Assembly: GCA_024638345.1 (NCBI GenBank)
Contig: JAHEKL010000004.1
Span: 1 to 27,320 of the forward strand
DNA from: Gammaproteobacteria bacterium
GTDB taxonomy: Bacteria > Gemmatimonadota > Gemmatimonadetes > Longimicrobiales > Gaopeijiaceae
Direction: 5' to 3'
DNA length: 27,320 nt
Part shown: positions 16,821-25,300 of the stretch, piece by piece
How the letters are laid out: every line of letters begins with the position of its first letter
How positions within the stretch are numbered: the first letter of the stretch is position 1
Program-made: the position numbers and the translations under genes
Notes under the pieces: generated by a model
Databases searched by the model: none
The model's input: the letters and a program-made list of their open reading frames with translations, nothing else
What the model was told of the DNA's origin: nothing

Positions 16821-17063
16821 CTAGAGTCCGTGCTCGCGGAGTCGCCGAAGAAAGCTCTCGTCGGGGTCGAGGGCCGCGTCTCGCGGCGAGACGTCGAGCG
16901 GGCGGGCCTGGGGTGGAGAGGGCACGCTCGAGCCTGATGACGCCAGATCCGAGCCTCGGGGGGCGGGCCGCCGCGCGAACTGGAAGAAGAGGGCGCCGGC
17001 GGTGACCGCCGCAGCTCCCAGGAGGGAGAGGGTGAAGTTCGATAGAGCCCCGCGCGTACGCAT
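16821..17063 (-). CDS. Small single-pass membrane protein, unknown
   Basis: An 80-residue protein: a short basic N-terminus, one hydrophobic segment (TLSLLGAAAVTAGALFFQFA), then a Pro/Ser-rich linker and an acidic-to-basic C-terminus (DPDESFLRRLREHGL). I do not recognise it. The start at 17063 has AAGGA 8 bp upstream; another ATG 9 bp earlier (17072) has a poorer site. The reading frame is open for about 85 further codons upstream, but that part looks non-coding. It converges on the RSH-like gene with a 4 bp gap and is divergent from the DUF1707 gene, leaving a 214 bp shared upstream region. Confidence 0.55.
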   Translation of the reverse strand: MRTRGALSNFTLSLLGAAAVTAGALFFQFARRPAPRGSDLASSGSSVPSPPQARPLDVSPRDAALDPDESFLRRLREHGL

Positions 17064-17277
17064 GCGACCCATCCTTGCAGTGGTCCCGTAGCCCAGACTG
17101 CTCCTCACTCCAGCATGCATATTTCGTACCCGATCGTCGAAGAAACCGGTCCAGGGGAATGACCTCTCGTATGCGGCTGGCATGGAGCGAGATGAGAGGT
17201 TTCGGGCTGGCGCTCGTCCGGCGCGTCCGGCACCTTGTTGGTCGCGTCCACGAGACAACGATTGTCGCAGGCCCGCA

Positions 17278-18009
17278 ATGACCGACGAGAGCATCCCTTC
17301 CCCCTCGGTGGGACGTCGACACGTCACACCAGGCCGTCGGCAATGGGTTGTGGACGCTCTCTGCGAGGCCTACGCCACCGACCAGTTCAGTATCCAGGAG
17401 TTCGAGCGCCGTCTAGACGAGGCCCACCGCGCGCAGACCGAGGTCGAGCTGCAGGCGCTCATTTCGGATGTTCAGCTTCCCAACGCCTCCCGGCTGCTCG
17501 CGAAGGCAGCCGACCACCCCTCCTTGGAAGCCAGCCGGGTCGGCGGCCTACTCGCACCCGGCGGCGAGGCGAGGCTTCCCGCGATCGATGCGGATAGGGT
17601 GCCGGACCGTCAATTCAGCGTGGGGGTGTGGAGCGGTCGGGTAAGAAAGGGTAGTTGGATCCCTGCCCGGCGGATCACGGCGCTCGCCTTCCAGGGAGGC
17701 GTGGAGCTGGACTTCAGAGAGGCCGTGTTCGGGCCCCACACGATCGACGTCAGGGCCCTCGCGCTGATGGGTGGGGTCCACATCATCGTCCCCCCGAATC
17801 TCCGCGTGGAAACGTCCGGGTTCGCGATCATGGGTGGATTGGAAGACCGCACGGAGTTCGACGCCGAGAAGCAACTGGCTGGGCCACTCCTCAGAATTCA
17901 CGGATTCGCTTGCCTGGGAAGCGTGGACATCGACGTACGACTACCCGGTGAGACCTCGCGCGAGGCCAGAAGCCGGCGGAGGAAGGAGCGGCGCGCGAAG
18001 CGACGCTAG
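17278..18009 (+). CDS. DUF1707 / LiaF-C-like envelope-response protein
   Basis: A 243-residue protein with two recognisable parts. Residues 15-66 fit DUF1707: TPGRRQWVVDALCEAYATDQ, then FSIQEFERRLDEAHRAQTEVELQALISDV. Residues 110-230 fit the C-terminal domain of LiaF/YvqF and related cell-wall-active-antibiotic-response proteins, a beta-helix-like run of repeated G-G-V/L strands (FQGGVELDFREAVF, ALMGGVHIIVPPNLRVE, AIMGGLEDRTEF, GFACLGSVDIDVR). It ends in a highly basic tail (SRRRKERRAKRR). LiaF-type domains act in envelope-stress signalling in Firmicutes; in Gram-negative phyla the role is unknown. There is no TM helix, so it would be soluble. The frame is open 32 codons further upstream but the conserved part starts after 17278. 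Its stop codon overlaps the stop of the convergent gene in one CTAG. Confidence 0.85.
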   Translation: MTDESIPSPSVGRRHVTPGRRQWVVDALCEAYATDQFSIQEFERRLDEAHRAQTEVELQALISDVQLPNASRLLAKAADHPSLEASRVGGLLAPGGEARLPAIDADRVPDRQFSVGVWSGRVRKGSWIPARRITALAFQGGVELDFREAVFGPHTIDVRALALMGGVHIIVPPNLRVETSGFAIMGGLEDRTEFDAEKQLAGPLLRIHGFACLGSVDIDVRLPGETSREARSRRRKERRAKRR

Positions 18010-18371
18010 GTCGCTGCGCCCGTGCCTTCCGAAGGTCGCTCCGTGGCTCCAGGCGAGACGTCCGCGGCCTCCGGCTCCGTCGGCTCGGGCTCACCGGTCC
18101 GGGCCCAGGCGGCACTCACGTCGGCCCAGATCCTTTCGGCGCCCGCCTTCACCTCGTCCCAACCGTCCTCCGAGGCCTCCATGAGCTCGCCCAGCCGCGC
18201 CCGGGCCTCTTTCAGCTTCTCGCGTAGGTCGGACTCCTCCGACAAGAGCCGAGTCCGTAGGTCGGCCTCGGCGCGTCTCGCCCGCGCGGCGAGCTGCTCG
18301 ATCCGTGCTTCCCATTCGTCTATGCGCGCCTTGAATCGATCCTGGTAGGCCCGTTTCTTCTGCTCCTCCAT
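18006..18371 (-). CDS. Coiled-coil stress protein (sll1863-like)
   Basis: A 121-residue protein whose first 90 residues are one long coiled coil (YQDRFKARIDEWEARIEQL through KLKEARARLGELMEASED) followed by the GWDEVKAGAERIWADVSAAW helix and a disordered Pro/Glu tail. The combination of ID-E-W-x-A-x-I-x-x-L and D-x-W-x-E-V/L-K-A-G is typical of the small sll1863-family proteins described as stress-responsive; function is not known. The start (ATG at 18371) follows the bacilliredoxin by 29 bp on the same strand, so both probably share a transcript. The stop shares CTAG with the convergent DUF1707 gene. Confidence 0.78.
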   Translation of the reverse strand: MEEQKKRAYQDRFKARIDEWEARIEQLAARARRAEADLRTRLLSEESDLREKLKEARARLGELMEASEDGWDEVKAGAERIWADVSAAWARTGEPEPTEPEAADVSPGATERPSEGTGAAT

Positions 18372-18400
18372 CGATTGCCCCTCGCTCGAGTTCGTATGCT

Positions 18401-18823
18401 TCAGCAGTGCTCGTGGTAAGCGTTCTTCAGGACCGCGGCCAGCATGTCGGGACCGTGCCCCTCGATCTGATGACGCTCCAACATGAAGACCAGCTCACCG
18501 TCCTTGATCAGCGCGACGGACGGGGACGAGGGTGGGTAGCCCGTGAAGTATGCTCTGGCCCGCTCGGTCGCCTCGAGGTCCTGACCGGCGAAGACCGTGG
18601 TGAGCCGCGCGGGACGCGGTCCGTCCTCATCGTCGAGCGAGATCATGACCGCGGGTCTCATCGCCCCCGCGGCGCAGCCACAAACGGAGTTTACGACCAC
18701 GAGGGTCGGTTCGGTGCTGTCCGTGAGCGCCTCGTCCACCTCGGCGGCGGTTCGAAGCTCGCGAAAGCCGACACTCACGAGGTCCTGTCGCATCGGGGCG
18801 ACGAGCATTTCTGGATACGGCAT
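18401..18823 (-). CDS. Bacilliredoxin (BrxA/BrxB, YphP/YqiW family)
   Basis: A 140-residue thioredoxin-fold protein with the family's CGC active site in VVNSVCGCAAGAMRPAV (Cys48, Cys50), plus TTVFAGQDLEATERARAYFTGYPPSSPS and KDGELVFMLERHQIEGH, all standard bacilliredoxin blocks. Bacilliredoxins remove bacillithiol from S-bacillithiolated proteins in the cytoplasm after oxidative stress, so the organism may make bacillithiol or a similar thiol; no bacillithiol synthesis gene is in this window. The protein ends in an extra cysteine (Cys140). GGAGG 4 bp before the ATG supports the start. It probably leads a two-gene unit with the coiled-coil stress protein. Confidence 0.93.
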   Translation of the reverse strand: MPYPEMLVAPMRQDLVSVGFRELRTAAEVDEALTDSTEPTLVVVNSVCGCAAGAMRPAVMISLDDEDGPRPARLTTVFAGQDLEATERARAYFTGYPPSSPSVALIKDGELVFMLERHQIEGHGPDMLAAVLKNAYHEHC

Positions 18824-18970
18824 CCTTCCTCCAATTCAGGGCGACGAGTCCGAGGGCTCGCTTCAAGTCGCTGCTTCGTGAATGGACCGATCCCAGCCGC
18901 ACTGGGGTTCGATTCCGATACCGAGCACAGGCTACCCCCGAAATGGACGGAAGTGCACGACGACCCACCC

Positions 18971-19987
18971 ATGAGCCCTGACAGACCCTACGTGGAAGCC
19001 TACCGGTGCGGTTTCGGGCGTTTCCTGGCCGCCGTGGCGTGTGTCTGCGCCGTCGCGCTCTCTTCCTGCAGCGTTGAAGCCCAGCCCGACACGACATCCT
19101 CCTCCACCGCTTCGTCCACAAGCGCGGAGCCCTCTCTCGACGCCCGGCCATCGGCCGACGCCTCCTCACAGGCGGCGCTGGAGACGGAGAGGGATTGGGC
19201 GATCGCTCGAGCCACGATCGAGCACGCGTTGGAGCAGGGCCTGGACGAACGCCCGATAGGGGAGTTGGTGGCGGCCATCGCGGAGACCTTCGTCGGGACT
19301 CCCTACGCTCCTGGAACCCTCGAGGTCGGGGGACCGGAACGTCTCGTCGTGAACCTTCGCACGTTCGACTGCGTCACGCTTGTCGAGCACGTCCTCGTTC
19401 TGGCGCGGTTGACCATGAGCGCGGAAGGGGAGCTGGTGGCCGATGAGGCAGAGTTCCGAGAGAGATACAGGGCCGAGCTCACACGATTGCGTTACCGGGA
19501 CGGCGTCCTAGCCGGATACCCGAGTCGGCTCCACTACTTCTCCGAATGGATAGGGGACGCCGACCGAAAGGGATTCGTGAGATCCGTCACACGGGAGCTC
19601 GGGGGAGTGGCCGACCCCCGGCCGATCGAGTTCATGACTCAGAATCCCGACGGGTATCGGCAGCTTGGCGATCCCGCCGTCCTCTCGGCGATTCGAGAGA
19701 TGGAAGAGCGCCTGAATCGAGAGCCCCGGTGGTTCATCCCCGAGGACCGGATCGCGGATCGAGAGGGCGAGATCCTTGATGGGGATGTCATCGCGGCTGT
19801 GAGCACCCTGGATGGACTCGATATCGCCCACACCGGATTCGCGCTCTGGCAGGGCGACCGGCTCCATCTGCTACACGCTCCGCTGGTCGGGGATTCTGTG
19901 GAAATATCGGAGCGGCCGCTCGCGGAGCGGATCCAGGGATTTTCCAGTCAGATGGGCATCATGGTGGCTAGGCCGCTCCAACCCTGA
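18971..19987 (+). CDS. DUF1460 lipoprotein, N-acetylmuramoyl-L-alanine-amidase-like
   Basis: A 338-residue lipoprotein. The hydrophobic segment (19-30) ends in a lipobox (LSSC, Cys33), and a Ser/Thr/Ala-rich linker follows to about residue 70. The rest matches DUF1460, a papain-like NlpC/P60-related amidase family: VGTPYAPGTLEV, then NLRTFDCVTLVEHVL with catalytic Cys134, and DIAHTGFALW with His287. Family members cleave peptidoglycan fragments, so a role in cell-wall turnover or muropeptide recycling at the membrane is likely. No ribosome binding site is clear before the ATG at 18971; an in-frame GTG at 18953 would add six residues. The frame stays open far upstream but only as an antisense shadow of the bacilliredoxin. 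It is divergent from the bacilliredoxin (147 bp gap). Confidence 0.85.
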   Translation: MSPDRPYVEAYRCGFGRFLAAVACVCAVALSSCSVEAQPDTTSSSTASSTSAEPSLDARPSADASSQAALETERDWAIARATIEHALEQGLDERPIGELVAAIAETFVGTPYAPGTLEVGGPERLVVNLRTFDCVTLVEHVLVLARLTMSAEGELVADEAEFRERYRAELTRLRYRDGVLAGYPSRLHYFSEWIGDADRKGFVRSVTRELGGVADPRPIEFMTQNPDGYRQLGDPAVLSAIREMEERLNREPRWFIPEDRIADREGEILDGDVIAAVSTLDGLDIAHTGFALWQGDRLHLLHAPLVGDSVEISERPLAERIQGFSSQMGIMVARPLQP

Positions 19988-20046
19988 CTCGTTCCGACGC
20001 CCGACGCCGCGGCCGAGGACTCTTCGGCAACAATCGTTCTCGAACC

Positions 20047-20430
20047 TCAGGGGCGCCGTAGTCGGCGATGGACGAGAAGCCCTGCGCCCGCAATCAAGCT
20101 CAACAATACGACGAAGTCGACTCGCGACAGCACTGCGATCACTTCGGGAAACGACGCCAACCCCAACCGGGCCAGGGCCCAGACTCCAGCCAAGGGCACC
20201 AGCAGCGCCAGTCCCGCGCCGAAGAGAATTCTGGCCATGAGCCCGAACAGCCGTACCGACCCGGCGCGGAGCCGCCGCTCTTTTTCTTCGTCGCTGAGGG
20301 TCGAGTCCGTGAGGACGGATAGGCTGGCCCGGGCTCGCTCTGCCGCCTCGCGCGAGTGGCCGACGAGCCGGGTCCGACGGACGATCAGGGCAAATCCAAC
20401 GACCACGAGGGTCGCCAGCGCGAAGCTCAC
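20047..20430 (-). CDS. Small membrane protein of the ASST operon, unknown
   Basis: A 127-residue membrane protein I do not recognise. Hydrophobic segments lie at about 3-17 (FALATLVVVGFALIV), 66-86 (LMARILFGAGLALLVPLAGVW) and 102-118 (RVDFVVLLSLIAGAGLL). Between the first two is a charged cytoplasmic-type loop with LTDSTLSDEEKERRLRAGS. Its GTG start overlaps the stop of the preceding gene (GTGA), a sign of coupled translation, so it is a real third member of the operon with the ASST-like protein and the GPG-motif protein. It ends in a short basic tail (HRRLRRP). Confidence 0.7.
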   Translation of the reverse strand: MSFALATLVVVGFALIVRRTRLVGHSREAAERARASLSVLTDSTLSDEEKERRLRAGSVRLFGLMARILFGAGLALLVPLAGVWALARLGLASFPEVIAVLSRVDFVVLLSLIAGAGLLVHRRLRRP

Positions 20431-20687
20431 TCCGAGGGAGTGCTCGACGGGGCGGACACGTCCGGTCGGAGCTTCTCGCCACGAGACCGCAGGCCGCGCA
20501 GCAGGCGCTTGAGCGGGAACCAGACGAACCCGAAGATCGAGGCGACCACGGCGGCGATCAGAGCGATGAACGCGCCGATTCCCGAGACGACGCCTCCCGG
20601 ACCCAGATAGGCTTCCGCGACCAAGGGCGCCGCGAAGAGCCAGACGATCGACATCGATCCTGCGACCAAGACCGCGCGAGTCATCAT
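20427..20687 (-). CDS. Small GPG-motif membrane protein next to ASST
   Basis: An 86-residue protein: an N-terminal signal-like helix (LVAGSMSIVWLFAAPLVAEA), then AYLGPGGVVSGIGAFIALIAAVVASIFGFVWFPLKRLLR, a long hydrophobic stretch opening with a Y-x-G-P-G motif and closing with a basic P-x-K-R-L-L-R end, and a short polar tail. From memory, small proteins with this YxGPG...(hydrophobic)...PxKRLLR layout recur beside secreted phosphodiesterase, phosphatase or arylsulfotransferase genes; this is not verified here. It starts 10 bp after the ASST-like stop. GGGAGG ends 1 bp before the ATG at 20687 and 4 bp before a second ATG at 20684, so the second may be used. Confidence 0.78.
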   Translation of the reverse strand: MMTRAVLVAGSMSIVWLFAAPLVAEAYLGPGGVVSGIGAFIALIAAVVASIFGFVWFPLKRLLRGLRSRGEKLRPDVSAPSSTPSE

Positions 20688-20697
20688 ACCTCCCCGT

Positions 20698-22005
20698 TCA
20701 CGAGGCCGCTGGAGCCGAGCATGGCCAGCTCCGTACGTCCGCGGCGGTCAGCGGGTATCGGGTCCCCTCGCTCACTTCGACGGTCGAGGACTGGTCGTAG
20801 GGCTCGTGAACCCAGTCCCAGACGCTACGACCGTCAGGGGCCACCTCGACGATTCGGCCGGCCAGGGCCTCGGTGAGGAGCATGTTCCCGTTCGCCAACA
20901 GCTGCCATTTGCCCGCCACCCCCGTGTAGAAGGGTTCGGAAACAGGAGTCGGGAAAGCGATCTCGACTGAATCGGTGTGCGGTTGCATCCGGACGATTCG
21001 GCTCCCTCCCAGCATCGTGCCCCTGTCCGTACCATCGGAATTGTTGTCGAAGAGCCCGATCCAGCCGTCGCCGACGAAGTCTGGATCGTGCTGCTGGATG
21101 AACGGATCCGACGCGTGCCATCTGACCATGCGGGTGTCCGGATCGAAGACGAAGATCAGGTTGGGGTTTCGGAGCGAAACGAGCAGATCACCCGCCTCGA
21201 AGAGCGGATACGCCCCGGCCAGGGTGTCGCTCAACGGCTCGACGTCGTTCAGATGGAGAACATCGCCGGAAAGGTTTCCGGTCTTGGCGAGCCTTCTCTC
21301 GAGACCGTTGGAGAACAGGACGTCCAGGACCGCGATCTCCTCCAGGGTCTCCCCCTCACTGGACAGAAGCACGATGCGATTGTCGATGAGAGGGGCCTGC
21401 AGACCCGGATAGCGGGCCGGCACGGGAATCTGGTCGGGCTCGTCCCAGTACTCCAGGACTGGAATCCAGAATCTTCCTTCGTCGTCCATGGCGATCGAGT
21501 GGTGGTTTCCACGTTCCGAGATCCATTCCGGACGACTGCAAGCATCGAGCCGTACGGATCCCATCGCCTCGATGTTCACGACGACGTCCCCATCGGCCAG
21601 AAGATGAGCTCCATGGATGTAGCCGTCCTCCAGGCGCAGTCCACGAGGACGCACTTCGCTGGAAAAGAGTTCCGTGGGATCCAGGCGCCACGAGTGGAGC
21701 GTCGCGCCCGTCGAATCGATCAGATCCAGACCCGCCGTCCAGCGATCGCCATCGGGCCAGAGTGTCGCGATCAGCGTGGAGCCTGGCTGAACCCGGGAAG
21801 GCTCGAGGACGCGTGACCCGCTCCGCTCGTACACCTGAGGCACGACGTATCCGGGCGCCCCGAAGAGAAGACTGCCCTGGTCGAAGGCCGAGGAAACGAG
21901 AGGTCCGGGGAACCAACCCAGGGCACCCGCGCCCCAGCCATACAAGAACGCAAAGACGACGAGCGAACCACTGAAAACCAATCGCTCCACCGGACTGGAC
22001 TTCAC
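20698..22005 (-). CDS. Membrane-anchored arylsulfotransferase-family (ASST) protein
   Basis: A 435-residue protein with one N-terminal TM anchor (LVFSGSLVVFAFLYGWGAGAL) and a large periplasmic domain. The domain has the repeated strand pattern of a beta-propeller (THxxSW-like blocks: LHSWRLDP, YIHGAHLLADGDVVVNIE, WQLLANGNMLLTEALAGRIVEV, VWDWVHEPY) and histidine-bearing loops GNHHSIAMDDEGRFWIP, VLHLNDVEPL and FIQQHDPDFVGDGWIGLFDNN. These are typical of the arylsulfotransferase/ASST family, whose known members move sulfate between phenolic compounds through a histidine. Whether this one transfers sulfate is uncertain; many family members are uncharacterised. I prefer the GTG at 22005, which has CGGAG 7 bp upstream, over the GTG at 22053, which has none. 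It leads a three-gene operon and is divergent from SusC. Confidence 0.83.
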   Translation of the reverse strand: MKSSPVERLVFSGSLVVFAFLYGWGAGALGWFPGPLVSSAFDQGSLLFGAPGYVVPQVYERSGSRVLEPSRVQPGSTLIATLWPDGDRWTAGLDLIDSTGATLHSWRLDPTELFSSEVRPRGLRLEDGYIHGAHLLADGDVVVNIEAMGSVRLDACSRPEWISERGNHHSIAMDDEGRFWIPVLEYWDEPDQIPVPARYPGLQAPLIDNRIVLLSSEGETLEEIAVLDVLFSNGLERRLAKTGNLSGDVLHLNDVEPLSDTLAGAYPLFEAGDLLVSLRNPNLIFVFDPDTRMVRWHASDPFIQQHDPDFVGDGWIGLFDNNSDGTDRGTMLGGSRIVRMQPHTDSVEIAFPTPVSEPFYTGVAGKWQLLANGNMLLTEALAGRIVEVAPDGRSVWDWVHEPYDQSSTVEVSEGTRYPLTAADVRSWPCSAPAAS

Positions 22006-22365
22006 GACAACGCTCCGCGCAATCGACCTGAAGGCACCCGGGAAAGATCGCACCGCCCCAGGAGGAAGGTAAGTTCACCCGTGCCCGCCCAGGAGTCGGA
22101 CATCTGAGTCGAGGCAACGGCAAGGTCGCCCCCTTTTCCTGGAACCCATTGACAGCAATTTGTGTTCTCGTGATCGTTGTCGACCAATTTTTACTGCGTC
22201 TCCTATCGCGGGTCCGAACCAACCCTTTTTTTTCAAGCCACCTTTCCATCAGAATCTGGACGCAGACGAGTGGACGTCTACCCGCAGTGGAGTGGGTGCG
22301 GAGTCCCTGGGCCGACTTGGGACCCAGATCGCAGACTGCGCCAACGTTTCAGAGGGAGGAAGAAC
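22006..22365 (+). other. 360 bp divergent regulatory region between ASST operon and susC
   Basis: No gene is supported here. The region is locally AT-rich (about 22145-22260) in an otherwise high-GC window. It holds a consensus-like TTGACA at 22149-22154 but no convincing -10 at 16-18 bp, and an uninterrupted run of eight T at 22226-22233. An open frame from an ATG at 22177 continues into susC, but it lacks any secretion signal, and the susC signal peptide starts much later. The stretch probably carries promoters for both units and a long susC leader. Confidence 0.5.
22354..22360 (+). promoter_or_regulatory. Ribosome binding site fixing the susC start
   Basis: GGGAGGA lies 5 bp before the ATG at 22366. 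It sets the start at the signal peptide and rules out the 63-codon extension from 22177. Confidence 0.8.
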
Positions 22366-25300
22366 ATGATTCACCACATCTGTTCGCGTATGACGCGAGG
22401 GATCGGGGTACTGGCGACGGCGTTGGCGGTCGCGGCATCCTCCCTGGCGGCCCAGACCGGCTCGGTCACAGGGCGAATCACGGACGCACAAACCGGCCTA
22501 CCGGTCCCCTCGGCGCAGGTCTTCATCGCTGACCTCGACCTCGGCGTTCTGACCCAGCAAAATGGTAGCTACAACCTCCAGAACGTCCCCGCCGGAACCC
22601 AGACGCTCACCGTACAGCGGCTCGGCTACCGTGAGGTGACGGGCACCCTGCAGGTGTCCGCAGGCCAGACCGTCATCCAGGACTTCGAAGTGACTCGAGC
22701 GGCCCTGCAGCTGGACGAGGTGATCGTGACAGGAACGCCCGGGGGGACGCAGCGACGTGCGTTGGGGAACGCCGTAGCGAGGTTGGACGCGACCGAGCTC
22801 ACCGAGCGTGCCGCCATCGGCGACCTGCAGGACCTGCTGGCAGCCAGGGCCCCAGGCGTTCAGTTCCAGCGAATCAGCGGCAACGTTGGAGGAGGCTCCG
22901 GAATCCAGATCCGAGGCGTCTCGAGCCTGGAATTGGGCGCACAGCCGCTCGTCTACGTCGACGGCATCCGGATCGACAATGACCAGGGGGTCGGCCCCGA
23001 GATCGGCACAGGTAGAGACGCTACGCCGCTGAACGACATCAATCCCGCGGACATCGAAAGCATCGAGATCGTAAAAGGTCCAGCGGCTGCCACGCTCTAC
23101 GGGACGGAGGCCTCCGCGGGCGTGATTCAGATCATCACCAAGCGCGGCCAGGCGGGTGAGCCGGAGTTCTCCTTCTCGACTCGGCAGGGAACGAACTTCA
23201 TGGTCGATCCGGCCGGCAAGATCGGAACCCAGTACTACTGCCAACCGCTGGAGAACGGCAATCCCCGATCCGGGGCCTGTCCCGATGACCTCATTCGCAC
23301 GTTCAACATCTACGAGCACGAACGAGACTTCAACGGCAATGAGATCTTCGGATACGGGTACTCCCAGAACTACAATCTGTCCGTCCGTGGAGGTACCGAG
23401 CAGGTCCGCTACTACCTCTCTGGGGACTGGTCCGACGAGCAGGGCATCGTCAGCTACAACTGGGACAACCGTACGAACTTCCGCGGAAACATGACCGTCC
23501 TCCTGACCGAGGGTCTGACGATCGACGTGTCGACCGGCTACGTGGAGGGTGAGACCCGCTTCGCCGGTGCGACCCCGGGCGACGGAGGGGTCTGGCAGGA
23601 CATGGTTTGGGCGTTCGGATACCGACTGAACTCGATCAACACCAGCGCACGCGAGGGAGGCCTCAGAGGCTTTCAGGAACACACGCCCGAGAATGTGGCG
23701 GATGTCGACGCGCGTCGTGAATTCAGCCGGTTCACGGGCTCGCTCCAAGCCAACCATACCTATGGGGGTTGGCTGACCCAGCGCCTCATCGTTGGGCTCG
23801 ACCGGGGATGGGACACCAACTCGCGATACACGCCCCTCGATCCCAACGGTTTCTTTCCGGAGAACGCACGGGGAGAGATCTTCTACGAGCGGCCACAGGT
23901 TACCAATCAGACCCTGGACTACGCCGTCAACGCGCGCTACCAGCTTACGGACGTGATCGGGACGACCACCTCCTTCGGCGCGCAGTACAACCGTCGGCAG
24001 GAAGAGACGATCGAAAACACCGGAAGCGGGTTCGGATCCCCGCTCCAGCGAAGCATCAACCAGACCACGCTCGCGAACCTCCTGCTCGACTACACGTCCG
24101 AAGAGAACAAATCCCTCGGGTTCTACATCCAGGAGGAGGTCAGCCTCAACGACCGACTCTTCCTGACCGGGGCTGTTCGAGCCGATGACAACTCCACCTT
24201 CGGTGAAGACTTCGATCTCGTGTACTATCCGAAGGTTTCGGGTGCCTGGGTCGTCTCGGAGGAGGACTTCTGGGGCGTGGACTTCATCAATTCGTTTCGG
24301 GTGCGTGCGGCGTGGGGCGAGGCGGGTCGACAGCCCAGTGTCTTTGCCGCCCGGAACCTCTACACAGCCTTCCCGGGCCCAGGCGGACGGCCAGGCCTGG
24401 CACCCGACGCACCGGGTAACCCGAACGTGGGGCCCGAGCGTACATCCGAGATCGAGTGGGGCTTCGACATCGCCGTCCTGGACGAACGGCTATCCGCCGA
24501 GTTCACCTACTTCGACCAGACGATTACCGATGCGCTCACGGACCAGGCCCTGCCGCCCAGCTTCGGGTTCCCCGGGCAGGTAGACTCCAATCTCGGAGAG
24601 CTGAAGAATTGGGGATGGGAGATCGGCATGGATGCCCGCGTCATCGATCGGGCGAACGTGGCCCTGGATCTCGCAGCGGCGGGGAGCTACGTCGAAAACC
24701 AGATCACGTTTCTGGGTGACGGAATCCTCGAGTCCGCGAACTTCCAGCTCGGGCACCCGTATCCGTCCGTCGTCGGGGCGCGAGTCGTCAGTGCGGAGTT
24801 GGACGCTCCGGGGCAGCTCAACCGCGAGAGCGCAATGTGCGACTCCGGTGCGGGACCCTTCGGGAACCTCAAGGGGGGTCCTCTGGTCCGCTGCGTGGAC
24901 ATCCCCGAGCAGCAGATCCTGTACGGTCCGGCCTATCCGAAGTACACGGTGAGCTTCGCCCCCACGTTGACCCTCTTCAACGACATCCAGGTCTTTGCTC
25001 TGGCCGAGGGTCAGTATGGGCGCTGGGTGGCCGACATCGGCGCGGAGTTCGCCAGCCGGCGAGACAACAGCTTCTTTACCGTCTGCAAGTGCAATGCGCT
25101 CGTCGAGGCCGCCGAAAACGCCGTGTTCGACGATGAGCGCTACTTCGGCCGGGTCAATGCGGACTTCTGGAAGATGCGAGAGATCGGCGTTCGCTACAGC
25201 CTGCCTGGAAGCTTGGTGCAGAGGGTGGGTGCGGATCGCGCTTCGATCTCGGCATCGGCTCGGAATCCGTTCACGATCTGGCAGAGGTCCGAGACCGACT

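Noticed and set aside
17182..17277. 32-codon upstream extension of the DUF1707 protein
   Set aside because: The extension is Arg/Pro-rich with no conserved sequence, while the DUF1707 domain begins shortly after the ATG at 17278.
18890..18935. A GGTTCGATTCC sequence resembling a tRNA T-loop
   Set aside because: Only two base pairs of T-stem can form, and no acceptor stem or anticodon arm is present around it.
22149..22180. A full sigma-70 promoter at TTGACA upstream of susC
   Set aside because: TTGACA is perfect, but nothing resembling TATAAT stands 15-19 bp downstream, so I did not call a complete promoter.
22177..22365. 63-codon upstream extension of SusC
   Set aside because: It would place the signal peptide inside the protein, and a strong GGGAGGA site sits just before the ATG at 22366.
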